Shown here: positions 10,146 through 17,870 of the stretch, piece by piece
Position numbering within the stretch: position 1 is the stretch's first letter
Layout: each line of letters begins with the position of its first letter
Assembly: GCA_016709865.1 (NCBI GenBank)
Contig: JADJLX010000006.1
Location: forward strand, 1-64,000
DNA: 64,000 nucleotides
Direction: 5' to 3'
Origin: Bacteroidales bacterium
GTDB taxonomy: Bacteria > Bacteroidota > Bacteroidia > Bacteroidales > VadinHA17
Made by a program: the position numbers and the translations under genes
Notes under the pieces: generated by a model
Seen by the model: only the letters and a program-made list of their open reading frames with translations
What the model was told of the DNA's origin: nothing
Databases searched by the model: none

Positions 10146-11201
10146 TTAATTGCTTACTGATACATTTGCCCCGTCAAAAAGGTTAATAAATCCGTTGGTT
10201 ATTATCACCTCGCCTCTGGTTAATCCGCCTGACACTACTACTTTATTCTGAAACCTTGTTGAAATGGTAATATTTTTAAGAATAGCCTTACCGTTATTTA
10301 CGATATAAACCTGTGGTTGAATGTTTGTCCCGACAACGGAGGAAGCCGGAATAATGATAAGTTTTTCATCACTATTATTTTTTAGTTGTACACTGCCAAA
10401 CATGCCTGATTTGATTTTTAAATCAGTTGTGTTCTTAACTGAAAACTGCACAGGAAAGCTATTTCCCATATTGGCTTTGCTGCCGGTCATAATAACTTTC
10501 CCCGACAATGCAGTTTCAGGATATACATCTGCAGTGAGCGTATAAATTTGATTTAGCTCAAATTGAGACAATTCGTTTTCCGGGACATTTACAGTAAACT
10601 TCAAATAAGAGATATCAGTAATTTGCAGTAATGGAATTCCCGGTGCGGCAAAAGCGCCTTCTTCGGTAAGTTTCGCTGTAACAATCCCGCTAAAAGGGGC
10701 CATTATGGTGGTCTTATTAATCTGCTCCATTAATGTAGCCTTTTGTACATGGGCCGATTTCAGAGCCAGTTCCGTCTTTTCCAACTGAACACCCTGAATT
10801 GCATCCGCCTGAGCAAGTATCCTATACCTTTTCACATCGGCTTCCAGCCCTTCAATCTGAATTTCAACAGTTTGCAGTTGAAGTTTCAATAAGGAGTTGT
10901 CTAATTGAATTAAAGCCTCTCCTTTTTTTACACTACTTCCAATATCAACTAAAACCAGGTTTATTTTTCCCTGTATATCTGCGCTGACTTTAGTTTCTTT
11001 ATTGGGTTCAAAAGTTCCCGGATAAGAAACATTATTGTTCACACTTTCAGGTTTCAAAGTGAGGGCCTGCACGTTAATGGCCACCTCTTTGTTGTATTGA
11101 TAAACCCTGTTTTCAGTGGTTTCTTTATTGCCTTTCAGGCGAACTATCACGATGGCTATTAAAGCTAATGCCAACACTATGTAAATAATCGTTTTCTTCA
11201 T
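10146..11201 (-). CDS. RND efflux periplasmic adaptor (membrane fusion protein)
   Basis: The 351-residue protein starts with a single membrane anchor (IYIVLALALIAIVIV). It then shows the adaptor layout: a barrel-sandwich/lipoyl half (VSYPGTFEPNKETKVSADIQ, VDIGSSVKKGEALIQLDN), a helical hairpin (about residues 110-150), the second lipoyl half (IMAPFSGIVTAKLTEEGAF) and a beta-barrel domain (IKSGMFGSVQL, VVGTNIQPQVYIV). It bridges the RND pump and the TolC-like outer-membrane channel. It is 12 bases upstream of the pump gene and 19 bases downstream of the TolC-like gene. Confidence 0.95.
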   Translation of the reverse strand: MKKTIIYIVLALALIAIVIVRLKGNKETTENRVYQYNKEVAINVQALTLKPESVNNNVSYPGTFEPNKETKVSADIQGKINLVLVDIGSSVKKGEALIQLDNSLLKLQLQTVEIQIEGLEADVKRYRILAQADAIQGVQLEKTELALKSAHVQKATLMEQINKTTIMAPFSGIVTAKLTEEGAFAAPGIPLLQITDISYLKFTVNVPENELSQFELNQIYTLTADVYPETALSGKVIMTGSKANMGNSFPVQFSVKNTTDLKIKSGMFGSVQLKNNSDEKLIIIPASSVVGTNIQPQVYIVNNGKAILKNITISTRFQNKVVVSGGLTRGEVIITNGFINLFDGANVSVSN

Positions 11202-11220
11202 GATTGTTTATTCTTAGTTT

Positions 11221-12564
11221 TTAATTCTTATTTGTAATCAGGTTACCTGTTACTCTTTTGTATTCCAGTTCTGCCCTGTGCAGATTGATTAAAGCAACCA
11301 GATAGTTTTGCTGCGATTCGCGAAGTGCATTATCTGCCAGTAACAAATCTGTAATGCTTGCTACTCCTTGCTGATTTTGCAGTACGGTGTTGTCATAAAT
11401 CCTTTTTGCCAGATCTATTTGAGAACTTACAACAGAGATATTCTTTGTTGCAAGCGAATATTGCATTTCGGCGTTTCTCAGGTCAAGCTTTGATTTTTCA
11501 GTTACAAGTTCTTTCTGAATATTCGATTTCTCAATTTCTATTTTTTTAGCCACAATCTTATGTTGGGTAATCCGGCCATTAAACAGTGGAACCGATAACT
11601 GGGCGCCGACATATCCTACCGGATGAAAATTGAAAAAGCTATTGCTGCCAGTGGTACCAAAACCGTTTGTTCCATATACTCCATAAGCGCTCAGGGTAGG
11701 CAATCTCAAATTCCTAAGACCGCTTAACTCTGAGTTATTGAATTCAATTTTCTTATCAATAAGAAGAACCTCTGTAGTAATCTGAGATTTAAAACCTGGC
11801 TTGACAATTGTTTTTTCGGTATTTAATACCTCGATGGAATCTGAAATTGGTTTTCCCATAAGAAATTTAAGTGAATTCAATACCTGTTGGTACTGCGAAA
11901 TCACTGTACTTCTTTGAGTGGTTATTTGCTCAACCTGCAATTTCAGCCTGTCCACATCTGTCCCTCTAACTATCTGTTGCTGGTATAACAAAATTGTTGT
12001 TTTCACCAGTTTACCGGTGTTAATAATATTGCTGTCGAGGAATGATATCTGTGTTAAAAGAACCTGGGCATTATAGTATGCATTCGAAACTTCCAATACT
12101 ACTTCTTCATCCGTTTTTGACTTTTGAATTTCCGACAGTTCAGTGGCAATTCGTGTGCTTTTTACTGCACTAATAGCTGTGCTGTTAAAAAGGGGCACGG
12201 TAAGCTGCAGATTGGCATTCAGGCTTTGCGGGACACCAAACTGAACCTCTTTATATGTACCCTCCGGTCCGCCGAAAGCTGCCGCCGGCATTAACTGATA
12301 CGGCAGGTCGGTATAATAACGATAATCGGCTATTCCGTTAAGTTTTGGAAGCAGATTCCCTTTAATCTCCTTGTTTTTTTCAGTGGAAATGTTCACGTCA
12401 TGCTGCGCCAACTGAATATTACGGTTATAGAGCAAAGCAGTATCAATGCATTGCTCAAGAGATAATGTTTGAGCCCTTGCGGTAATATTCATTAAAAGTA
12501 TTACCAGTATTAATAGGACTCTATTTATTTCCTTTTCTTTTTGTTTGCACCTGTGTTTAACCAT
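11221..12564 (-). CDS. TolC family outer-membrane efflux protein
   Basis: A charged N-region (MVKHRCKQKEKE) precedes a signal peptide ending TARAQ. The 447-residue body has the two-fold repeated TolC pattern: LSLEQCIDTALLYNRNIQLA at the N-terminus, a first coiled-coil hairpin, a strand pair (SLNANLQLTVPLFN), then the repeat VGAQLSVPLFNG and a second hairpin with NAEMQYSLA and TDLLLADNALRESQQNYLVA. It forms the outer-membrane duct of the tripartite pump encoded just downstream. It starts 39 bases after the tetR gene. Confidence 0.95.
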   Translation of the reverse strand: MVKHRCKQKEKEINRVLLILVILLMNITARAQTLSLEQCIDTALLYNRNIQLAQHDVNISTEKNKEIKGNLLPKLNGIADYRYYTDLPYQLMPAAAFGGPEGTYKEVQFGVPQSLNANLQLTVPLFNSTAISAVKSTRIATELSEIQKSKTDEEVVLEVSNAYYNAQVLLTQISFLDSNIINTGKLVKTTILLYQQQIVRGTDVDRLKLQVEQITTQRSTVISQYQQVLNSLKFLMGKPISDSIEVLNTEKTIVKPGFKSQITTEVLLIDKKIEFNNSELSGLRNLRLPTLSAYGVYGTNGFGTTGSNSFFNFHPVGYVGAQLSVPLFNGRITQHKIVAKKIEIEKSNIQKELVTEKSKLDLRNAEMQYSLATKNISVVSSQIDLAKRIYDNTVLQNQQGVASITDLLLADNALRESQQNYLVALINLHRAELEYKRVTGNLITNKN

Positions 12565-12603
12565 TTGTATGATTGTTTATAAATTAATGTTTCCCTGTTG
12601 ATT

Positions 12604-13155
12604 CTAATCTTCTATTACTTTCAGGATCTCTAAATCTTTTACCATTTTGTTAATCAGACGCTGTTCGTTCATGAACGAACGAAAACTTCCTAAGATGTTA
12701 TTAACCAATGTCCTTGATGTTTGTCTGGTTTTAAATACAGTTTCTTTTTTTCCATGATTTATAACATTCAATAAATTGGTGCTCACAGAAATCTTGATTC
12801 TTAATAAAGCGATCTGCAGCCCTGTAGTCTTATCCTTTAACTCTGTTGAAAAAATAACGGACAAATAGTAAGGCTTGTTTCTCAATAACTTATACATGTT
12901 TTCAAACAGGAGTTGTAGTTCTTCTTCCGGCGACCCATGCTCGGTTCGAGTATCCTTAATAAATTGTTTTATTTCATTTTCCAGACTTAGTAATATCAAC
13001 ATCAGGATATCATCATCTTTCTTTAAATAAAGATTAAGTAAAGAATGATCTATTTTCATTTCTCTAGCCAATTCTTCAATTGATAAAGAATTTATTCCAG
13101 ATTCATTAATAATCTTGCCAGCTGCTGCGACCATATCTGTTATTCTCAATTCCAT
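12604..13155 (-). CDS. TetR/AcrR family regulator, first gene of the efflux operon
   Basis: The N-terminal 50 residues form a TetR-type helix-turn-helix (INESGINSLSIEELAREMKIDHSLLNLYLKKDDDIL), although the usual Tyr-Tyr-x-Phe recognition helix is replaced by LLNLYLKK. The C-terminal helical domain would bind a ligand. At 183 residues it is a normal length. It lies 39 bases upstream of the TolC-like gene, so it probably controls its own operon. A 20-base palindrome with the TetR-operator look lies 12 bases upstream of its start codon (13167-13186). Confidence 0.85.
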   Translation of the reverse strand: MELRITDMVAAAGKIINESGINSLSIEELAREMKIDHSLLNLYLKKDDDILMLILLSLENEIKQFIKDTRTEHGSPEEELQLLFENMYKLLRNKPYYLSVIFSTELKDKTTGLQIALLRIKISVSTNLLNVINHGKKETVFKTRQTSRTLVNNILGSFRSFMNEQRLINKMVKDLEILKVIED

Positions 13156-13166
13156 TTTTTGTAAAT

Positions 13167-13186
13167 GTTAGTTAATATTCACTAAC
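13167..13186. promoter_or_regulatory. Palindromic TetR-type operator candidate upstream of tetR/efflux operon
   Basis: The 20 bases GTTAGTTAATATTCACTAAC have 6-base arms GTTAGT and ACTAAC around a central AATATT core. The site lies 12 bases upstream of the tetR start, where it would block transcription. A second site with the same core occurs at 14630-14649. Binding by either TetR is inferred. Confidence 0.6.
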
Positions 13187-13204
13187 TTTAATTATTAAAT
13201 TTTT

Positions 13205-13624
13205 TTATACCTCCTTACTAACTCTCTTACGGAAAATTCTTTCAAAATAGCTTATAATGAAATATGCAAGGATTGAAAAAACCAGAGTAAGTGTTATTCT
13301 AAAAATCATTGCACCAATTGTTTTAGTTTCATAAATACCACCCGAATTGATATGAATCATCAATCCAATAAATGCTACTAAGAGAAGTATTGCTGAAAAG
13401 CCTAGAAGATGAATAGTCCATTTTTTGGTTTTTATGAATCCGTATGCAGCAAACAGATAGAGTATGCTACTAAGAAAATTTGCCCATACCACAAACAAAA
13501 CATAATTTCCTTCTTTGGCTCTGACACCAAACAGATCAAAAATCACAGAACTACTAAGGAATAATGTAACCAGTCCAAAAACCGCTAGTACTAAAGCTAC
13601 TGAATTTGTAAATGTTTGTCTCAT
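13205..13624 (-). CDS. Small four-helix integral membrane protein of unknown function
   Basis: The 139-residue protein has four hydrophobic segments (about residues 8-30, 42-64, 72-92 and 104-126) and a basic C-terminus (RIFRKRVSKEV), typical of a small inner-membrane protein. I do not recognise a named family. Its ATG overlaps the stop of the upstream tetR gene by four bases, so the two are translationally coupled, and it may be the transported or sensed component that the regulator controls. It is followed by the second tetR gene. Confidence 0.75.
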   Translation of the reverse strand: MRQTFTNSVALVLAVFGLVTLFLSSSVIFDLFGVRAKEGNYVLFVVWANFLSSILYLFAAYGFIKTKKWTIHLLGFSAILLLVAFIGLMIHINSGGIYETKTIGAMIFRITLTLVFSILAYFIISYFERIFRKRVSKEV

Positions 13625-14208
13625 TTTTGCTTAGTTTTAATTAAAGTAAGAATAGATTGTACCATATTATCTCCGCTCCGTGTTATATCAAATTGAAAAT
13701 TTGCAATCCGCCATTTAAACATCTGAAGTTTGAACGTTCCCATAATAATATGTATTAGTTCGTCGGTATTAATTGCATTTGTAAATATTCCTTTTTGCTG
13801 TCCTTCCATTATTAATGGCATTAAGTGTTTAGTTTTTACATTCATTAATTTCAACAGAGTTTCATTGATAAGCTGGCTTTCTTCCATCAGTCCATCTGAG
13901 AAGACGGCAACAACAAAATGTGGATTCTTTTTAAAGAAGCCGATTTGCTCGGAGAATAATACTTTAAATTTTTCTTCGGGATCTGATAACTTAATTACGT
14001 TTGTTAATCTGCTGTCAATACTGTCAGCCAAAAAATTAAGCATGGCAACAATAATTTCCTCCTTGCTTGCAAAATGCCGGTAGATTGCGCTTTCTGAGAA
14101 TTGCATTTCTTTAGCCAGGTTTTTTATGGTCAATCCGCTTACGCCTGATGCTGTAAGTATTCTGCCGGCGGCTTCAATAATCTCAAATTGACGAGGAGTA
14201 ATTTCCAT
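13621..14208 (-). CDS. TetR/AcrR family transcriptional regulator
   Basis: A canonical TetR N-terminus is visible: ITPRQFEIIEAAGRILTASG, then GLTIKNLAKEMQFSESAIYRHFASKEEIIVAML, with the recognition helix SAIYRHF. The 195-residue length is normal. The C-terminal domain contains FKVLFSEQIGFFKKNPHFVV, close to the C-terminal domain type found in several Bacteroidota AcrR-like regulators. It is coupled to the membrane-protein gene by a four-base overlap and lies 61 bases downstream of a cupin gene whose upstream region contains a matching palindrome (14630-14649). Confidence 0.92.
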   Translation of the reverse strand: MEITPRQFEIIEAAGRILTASGVSGLTIKNLAKEMQFSESAIYRHFASKEEIIVAMLNFLADSIDSRLTNVIKLSDPEEKFKVLFSEQIGFFKKNPHFVVAVFSDGLMEESQLINETLLKLMNVKTKHLMPLIMEGQQKGIFTNAINTDELIHIIMGTFKLQMFKWRIANFQFDITRSGDNMVQSILTLIKTKQK

Positions 14209-14269
14209 TTAAGTATAAATTTTTTATCGTAAATATTTAAGGATTATATTCTACTATTTCGTACGATTT

Positions 14270-14608
14270 TTAAAGCACTTTAGTCAAACTTACTGGTCTT
14301 GGTGCTTTTACAACAAGAATTCTGGCTAGATGGTCAGACCCATTGCTAATATAATGAACAATATCGGCCGGGCTTTCAATAAGTGCGTCTGCCTCGCAAA
14401 CTTCACTTTCATTCCCAATATGGATTGTCGGATGGCCTTCAACGATGAAAAAGAAAACATCTACAGGTGTTTTATGTGGTTTCAAACTTTCACCAGGTTT
14501 TAATGCCATCAACATTGCCTGTGCCGATTCTTTGTTATACATCTCCCTGACATCAATCTTATGAGGAGTGTCTTTTATTTCTTGTTTTTGATACCTTGTA
14601 ATTTTCAT
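14270..14608 (-). CDS. Cupin-domain protein
   Basis: The 112-residue protein is a single small cupin barrel: MALKPGESLKPHKTPVDVFFFIVEGHPTIHIGNE covers the first cupin motif, with DALIESPADIVHYISNGSD as the second. His and Glu residues that usually hold a metal are only partly conserved, so it may be a binding or regulatory cupin rather than an enzyme. It stands at the head of the minus-strand cluster, 61 bases before tetR, and has a TetR-like palindrome 21 bases upstream of its start. Confidence 0.85.
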   Translation of the reverse strand: MKITRYQKQEIKDTPHKIDVREMYNKESAQAMLMALKPGESLKPHKTPVDVFFFIVEGHPTIHIGNESEVCEADALIESPADIVHYISNGSDHLARILVVKAPRPVSLTKVL

Positions 14609-14629
14609 TTCAACATATTATTTAAATAA

Positions 14630-14649
14630 GTAAGTGAATATTCGCTCAC
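14630..14649. promoter_or_regulatory. Second palindromic TetR-type operator candidate, upstream of cupin gene
   Basis: GTAAGTGAATATTCGCTCAC has the same length, spacing and AATATT core as the site at 13167-13186; the half-site is close to AGTGAATATTCACT. Its placement upstream of the cupin-tetR-membrane protein run suggests autoregulation by the second TetR, or cross-control by both regulators. Confidence 0.6.
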
Positions 14650-14944
14650 AAAGATAAACTATAATTTCCTTACTGCGCAAGTTTTTATAAATAAATTTTA
14701 ATATAAATCACGAAAATCAGTTTCTTCCCTTTGTGACTTCACACTTATATTAGAAGTTGGGGATACATTCAAAACTTGACAAGCTTGACTAAATCAAGCA
14801 GATTAGCATACTCTTGTTGCTCATATCAAACAACTTATGTTCTGGAACTGTTAATTTGCACTAGCTAATTTTCAACAATTCTTTGATTTTTCAATGGATA
14901 CAATTTTCTCAGAAAATTTATCTGTGAAATAATTAACAATAAAC

Positions 14945-14974
14945 TTGCTGGCTAAAAAATATTAAATACTTTTG
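14945..14974 (+). promoter_or_regulatory. Bacteroidota-type promoter for the rrf2-like gene
   Basis: A TTG element at 14945-14947 and TACTTTTG at 14967-14974 are 19 bases apart, matching the Bacteroidota sigma-ABfr consensus (TTTG, 17-21 bases, TAnnTTTG). The site lies 29 bases before the start of the regulator gene at 15004. The rest of the gap (14650-14944) is AT-rich and I see no gene in it. Confidence 0.6.
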
Positions 14975-15003
14975 CATTAAATGCTATAAAGAGGTATCAT
15001 TTT

Positions 15004-15408
15004 ATGAATTTCAGTAAAACCACATCCTACTCACTAAATATCTTATCATATATGGCTAACCATTGTGATGAAAATCTGTCAGCAGACTTCCTTAATTCAC
15101 AATTGGGTATCCCATATCAGTATCTGAGGCAGGTTCTCACAAATCTTTCAAAAAATGGGTTTATTAATAGCTCACGTGGCAGGAAGGGAGGTTTTGAATT
15201 AGCCAGGGATGCAAGTACGATCTTTATTGCTGACATTATAGAATTGACTGAAGGTCTTGAAGGTTTTAATAAATGCGTTCTTGGATTTCAAACATGTCCT
15301 TTCGATAACAAATGTGCAATCCACGATTTATGGGATGAATCCAGAAACAATATACTCAAGATACTGAAGGAAACATCGTTAGCTAACCTTATTATAAAAC
15401 AAAAATAG
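15004..15408 (+). CDS. Rrf2 family regulator, NsrR/IscR-like with three Fe-S cysteines
   Basis: The 134-residue protein opens with MNFSKTTSYSLNILSYMA and a winged helix (IPYQYLRQVLTNLSKNGFI, then the wing SSRGRKGGFELARD), the Rrf2 pattern. The C-terminal part has three cysteines in KCVLGFQTCPFDNKCAIHDLW, spaced C-x6-C-x5-C, matching the cluster ligands of NsrR/IscR members that sense nitric oxide or Fe-S status. It sits immediately upstream of the haem-copper oxidoreductase genes and hemerythrin-type genes, which fits an NsrR-like role, repressing nitric-oxide response genes until its cluster is nitrosylated. Binding sites and signal are inferred from context. Confidence 0.88.
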   Translation: MNFSKTTSYSLNILSYMANHCDENLSADFLNSQLGIPYQYLRQVLTNLSKNGFINSSRGRKGGFELARDASTIFIADIIELTEGLEGFNKCVLGFQTCPFDNKCAIHDLWDESRNNILKILKETSLANLIIKQK

Positions 15409-15410
15409 TT

Positions 15411-15440
15411 TTTGTACAATATTTAAATCTTTCATACAAA
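15411..15440. promoter_or_regulatory. Inverted repeat upstream of the oxidoreductase operon
   Basis: TTTGTA (15411-15416) and TACAAA (15435-15440) form a 6-base inverted repeat with 18 bases between the arms, 38 bases upstream of the subunit II start. It could be the operator of the adjacent Rrf2-type regulator, but the arms are short and AT-rich, so chance is not excluded. Confidence 0.3.
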
Positions 15441-15477
15441 TTATATATAAATTATTTATCTAACTAAAAACAGTTAT

Positions 15478-16041
15478 ATGGTTGATTCAAAAGTTGTTTT
15501 AACAGGACAGACCCTGGCCTATACATTCTATTGTATAGTCATCATTCTGTTGGTTGCTTGGTTTGCAATTAAAGTAACAGGCAAAGGGAAAGGACTTGCG
15601 GTTAAGCCGGCAATATTTTATACGTTTGTCGGGTTTCTCACAGTTCTTGGCGTATCACTTCATCTCATTACATTCAACACAATCCCATGGGCAGAGATGG
15701 ATCTAAACAGGTCGGATTACAAACCCGACAAAACATTTGTAATAAAAGTTAAGGATCATCAGTTCATTATGCCTTCAGAAAAATTGGTTATCAATGTTAA
15801 TGACAAAGTCCTTTTCGATGTGCAATCGGAAGATCTGACTTATGGTTTCGGACTTTTCAGAAACGATAACAGTATGATGTTCCAGATGCAGGTGGTTCCC
15901 GGTCACAGAAATGATCTCTTATGGCAATTCGACCGTGAAGGTATTTATACCATACGCTCAACAGAGTATTCGGGTCCAAAAGGGGTCTTTATGATTTTGA
16001 AAGATGCTGTTCAGGTAATCCCCGCAAATACAACAAACTAA
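15478..16041 (+). CDS. Cytochrome c oxidase subunit II-like protein lacking Cu-A ligands (putative NO reductase small subunit)
   Basis: The 187-residue protein has two N-terminal membrane helices (about residues 12-33 and 45-65) and a C-terminal cupredoxin domain (from about residue 86, KTFVIKVKDHQFIMPSEKLV). The position of the Cu-A loop is clear (GIYTIRSTEYSGPKGVFM, residues 155-172), but both cysteines are Ser (S161, S165) and the His is Gly (G169); Glu163 and Met172 remain. The domain therefore cannot hold a binuclear Cu-A centre, as in NorC-like or quinol-fed enzymes. It is 34 bases upstream of the catalytic subunit and downstream of an NsrR-like regulator. It probably hands electrons from quinol or another donor, or is structural only. 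Confidence 0.85.
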   Translation: MVDSKVVLTGQTLAYTFYCIVIILLVAWFAIKVTGKGKGLAVKPAIFYTFVGFLTVLGVSLHLITFNTIPWAEMDLNRSDYKPDKTFVIKVKDHQFIMPSEKLVINVNDKVLFDVQSEDLTYGFGLFRNDNSMMFQMQVVPGHRNDLLWQFDREGIYTIRSTEYSGPKGVFMILKDAVQVIPANTTN

Positions 16042-16075
16042 TATTGATTATTTACAAATCTTTAAATTAAAATAT

Positions 16076-17695
16076 ATGAGTTTTATCAAGACTTTTATTA
16101 ATGGGGAGGAAGGACTTTTCAAGTCTGAAACTCTTACTCCTATGCAGAAACTTACACTCAGGTTTGTTGTTGTTGGCCTTATCTATTTCGGTTTCGTTGT
16201 TATAGAAGGGATGCTAATGAGGCTATATGAAGTTAAGCCCTTTCCTTTTATTACTGAACCTCAGTTTTTTGCAATTCTTACAGCACATCCGCTGGTTGGG
16301 ATCTTCGGCTCAACATACTCTATCGTTTTCGGAGCATTCCTTTTCCTTGTTCCATTCTTAATGAAAAAACCATTGTGGAGTATTAAACTTGGAAACTGGA
16401 CTTTTATTCTGGTTGCTGTCGGAACCTTTATTTTCTGGTTTGCGGGATTCGTAAGCCATTATGCACCGCTTTATACTCTTTACTGGCCGCTGCCTGCTGA
16501 CTTCACACAGTTCAGTGTTTGGGGCGGTACATTTTTTATTGTCGGGATTGCTCTTGTAATGTTGGGAAGTGCATTCTTTGTAATTAACATTTTTAAAACA
16601 ATAACCTATACCCCTGAAGGATGGGATAAGCAACCATCAAAAGCTTTGCTTGCTTCAGCTCTTGGAATAACAGGATTCAGAAACCTGTTTACAAAAAACA
16701 AGAAAGAGCATCTTGTATCGCTTCCCGTTGCAGCTGTAGCAAGAGGAAGTGTTGATGTAGCTCTTAATACTGCAATTATACTTTTTACTGGAATCCTTAT
16801 ACTTGTGTTTATGGTTGCAGCCATTTTAGGGTTTGACCTTAAATCGACAGCTATTGATGCACTGTTATATAAAAACTGGTTCTGGTGGGGGCTCGATCTT
16901 ATTGCCGACGGGCTGGTATTGATTTTTGTGGCAGGTACTTGGTATCTTCTGGCCATGATGATAAGTGGGAAACCTCTTTTCATGCAAAATATTGCCCGTG
17001 CTGCATTGCTCGTTGAGCTTGTGGTATCATGGACAGTATGGTCGCATCATCTTCTCTCAGATCAGGCACAGCCTGCAATGTTAAAAGTATTATCGGGAGA
17101 GATGGTTACTGCATTCGAACTGATCACGCAGGGTCTTGCTTTCTTTATAACTCTTGCCACTCTCTGGAGTGCAAGACCTTTGAAAATGACAAATCCGTTG
17201 AAATTCCTTCTTGGGGGATTACTTGGATTTGCACTTGCTGTACCCGCAGGTATTATGCAGGCTGATGTTGGTTTGAACAGGATACTTCACAATACCCAGT
17301 GGGTGGTGGGACCTCATGTACATGTGGCTATACTTGTTGGACTAACGATGACCCTGTATTCAGCCATTTATCTTCTATTCCCGATTCTTACAAACGGAGC
17401 CAAGGTATACAGTCAGAAACTTGTCAATGTTCATTTCTGGTGCCATCTTATTGGCGGTGTAGGAATGGGAGCATTTATGGGCATGGCAGGACTGAAAGGT
17501 ATGTTAAGACGTTCTCTTTATCTAAACGGGGAATTCAATCTGATGATGATACTGGCTGCGATTTGCGGGACACTCTTATTAATAGGTTTTCTAGCATTCT
17601 TCTATAATATTGTGATGAGTGTAGGTTTGAAGGGTGTTATCGGAATTTTTACTCCTGCAAAAACTAAAACTAAGGACCTATTACCAGCAAATTAG
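16076..17695 (+). CDS. Haem-copper oxidoreductase catalytic subunit, probable divergent nitric oxide reductase
   Basis: The 539-residue protein has about 12-13 membrane helices. Visible ligands are His71 (LTAHPLVGIFG, low-spin haem), His324-His325 (VWSHHLLSD, active-site metal) and His414/His416 (VVGPHVHVAIL, the two haems). The helix VI motif, GHPEVY in oxidases or HLWVEG in cNOR, reads DLIADG (residues 274-279): the metal-ligand His is Asp274 and the cNOR Glu is Asp278. There is no cross-linked His-Tyr pair and no K-channel PTG motif. These features argue against an oxygen-reducing cytochrome oxidase and for one of the divergent NO-reductase families of the superfamily. The Rrf2 regulator upstream and hemerythrin genes downstream support NO chemistry. 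The exact family needs a tree. Confidence 0.85.
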   Translation: MSFIKTFINGEEGLFKSETLTPMQKLTLRFVVVGLIYFGFVVIEGMLMRLYEVKPFPFITEPQFFAILTAHPLVGIFGSTYSIVFGAFLFLVPFLMKKPLWSIKLGNWTFILVAVGTFIFWFAGFVSHYAPLYTLYWPLPADFTQFSVWGGTFFIVGIALVMLGSAFFVINIFKTITYTPEGWDKQPSKALLASALGITGFRNLFTKNKKEHLVSLPVAAVARGSVDVALNTAIILFTGILILVFMVAAILGFDLKSTAIDALLYKNWFWWGLDLIADGLVLIFVAGTWYLLAMMISGKPLFMQNIARAALLVELVVSWTVWSHHLLSDQAQPAMLKVLSGEMVTAFELITQGLAFFITLATLWSARPLKMTNPLKFLLGGLLGFALAVPAGIMQADVGLNRILHNTQWVVGPHVHVAILVGLTMTLYSAIYLLFPILTNGAKVYSQKLVNVHFWCHLIGGVGMGAFMGMAGLKGMLRRSLYLNGEFNLMMILAAICGTLLLIGFLAFFYNIVMSVGLKGVIGIFTPAKTKTKDLLPAN

Positions 17696-17756
17696 TTTTA
17701 TGAACAGGCCATTCTTTGGATAGCTCACAATTATCCAGGAATTAATACGAAAAACA

Positions 17757-17788
17757 AAGGGACAATCATAAAAAGGTGGTTGTCCCTT
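17757..17788. terminator. Stem-loop after the oxidoreductase operon
   Basis: AAGGGACAA (17757-17765) pairs perfectly with TTGTCCCTT (17780-17788) around a 14-base loop. It lies 62 bases after the catalytic-subunit stop. The following bases are only moderately T-rich, so it is a probable but weak intrinsic terminator or an mRNA-stabilising hairpin. Confidence 0.55.
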
Positions 17789-17870
17789 CATCTTACTACA
17801 TAATTCCAGAAATTAATAAAGAATACCAATTAAAATTTTCATTTAGCAACAAATAAATCTTCGCTTATAG

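Noticed and set aside
16076..17695. Ordinary cytochrome c oxidase subunit I
   Set aside because: The helix VI His and cross-linked Tyr are absent, there is no PTG motif, and its partner lacks Cu-A.
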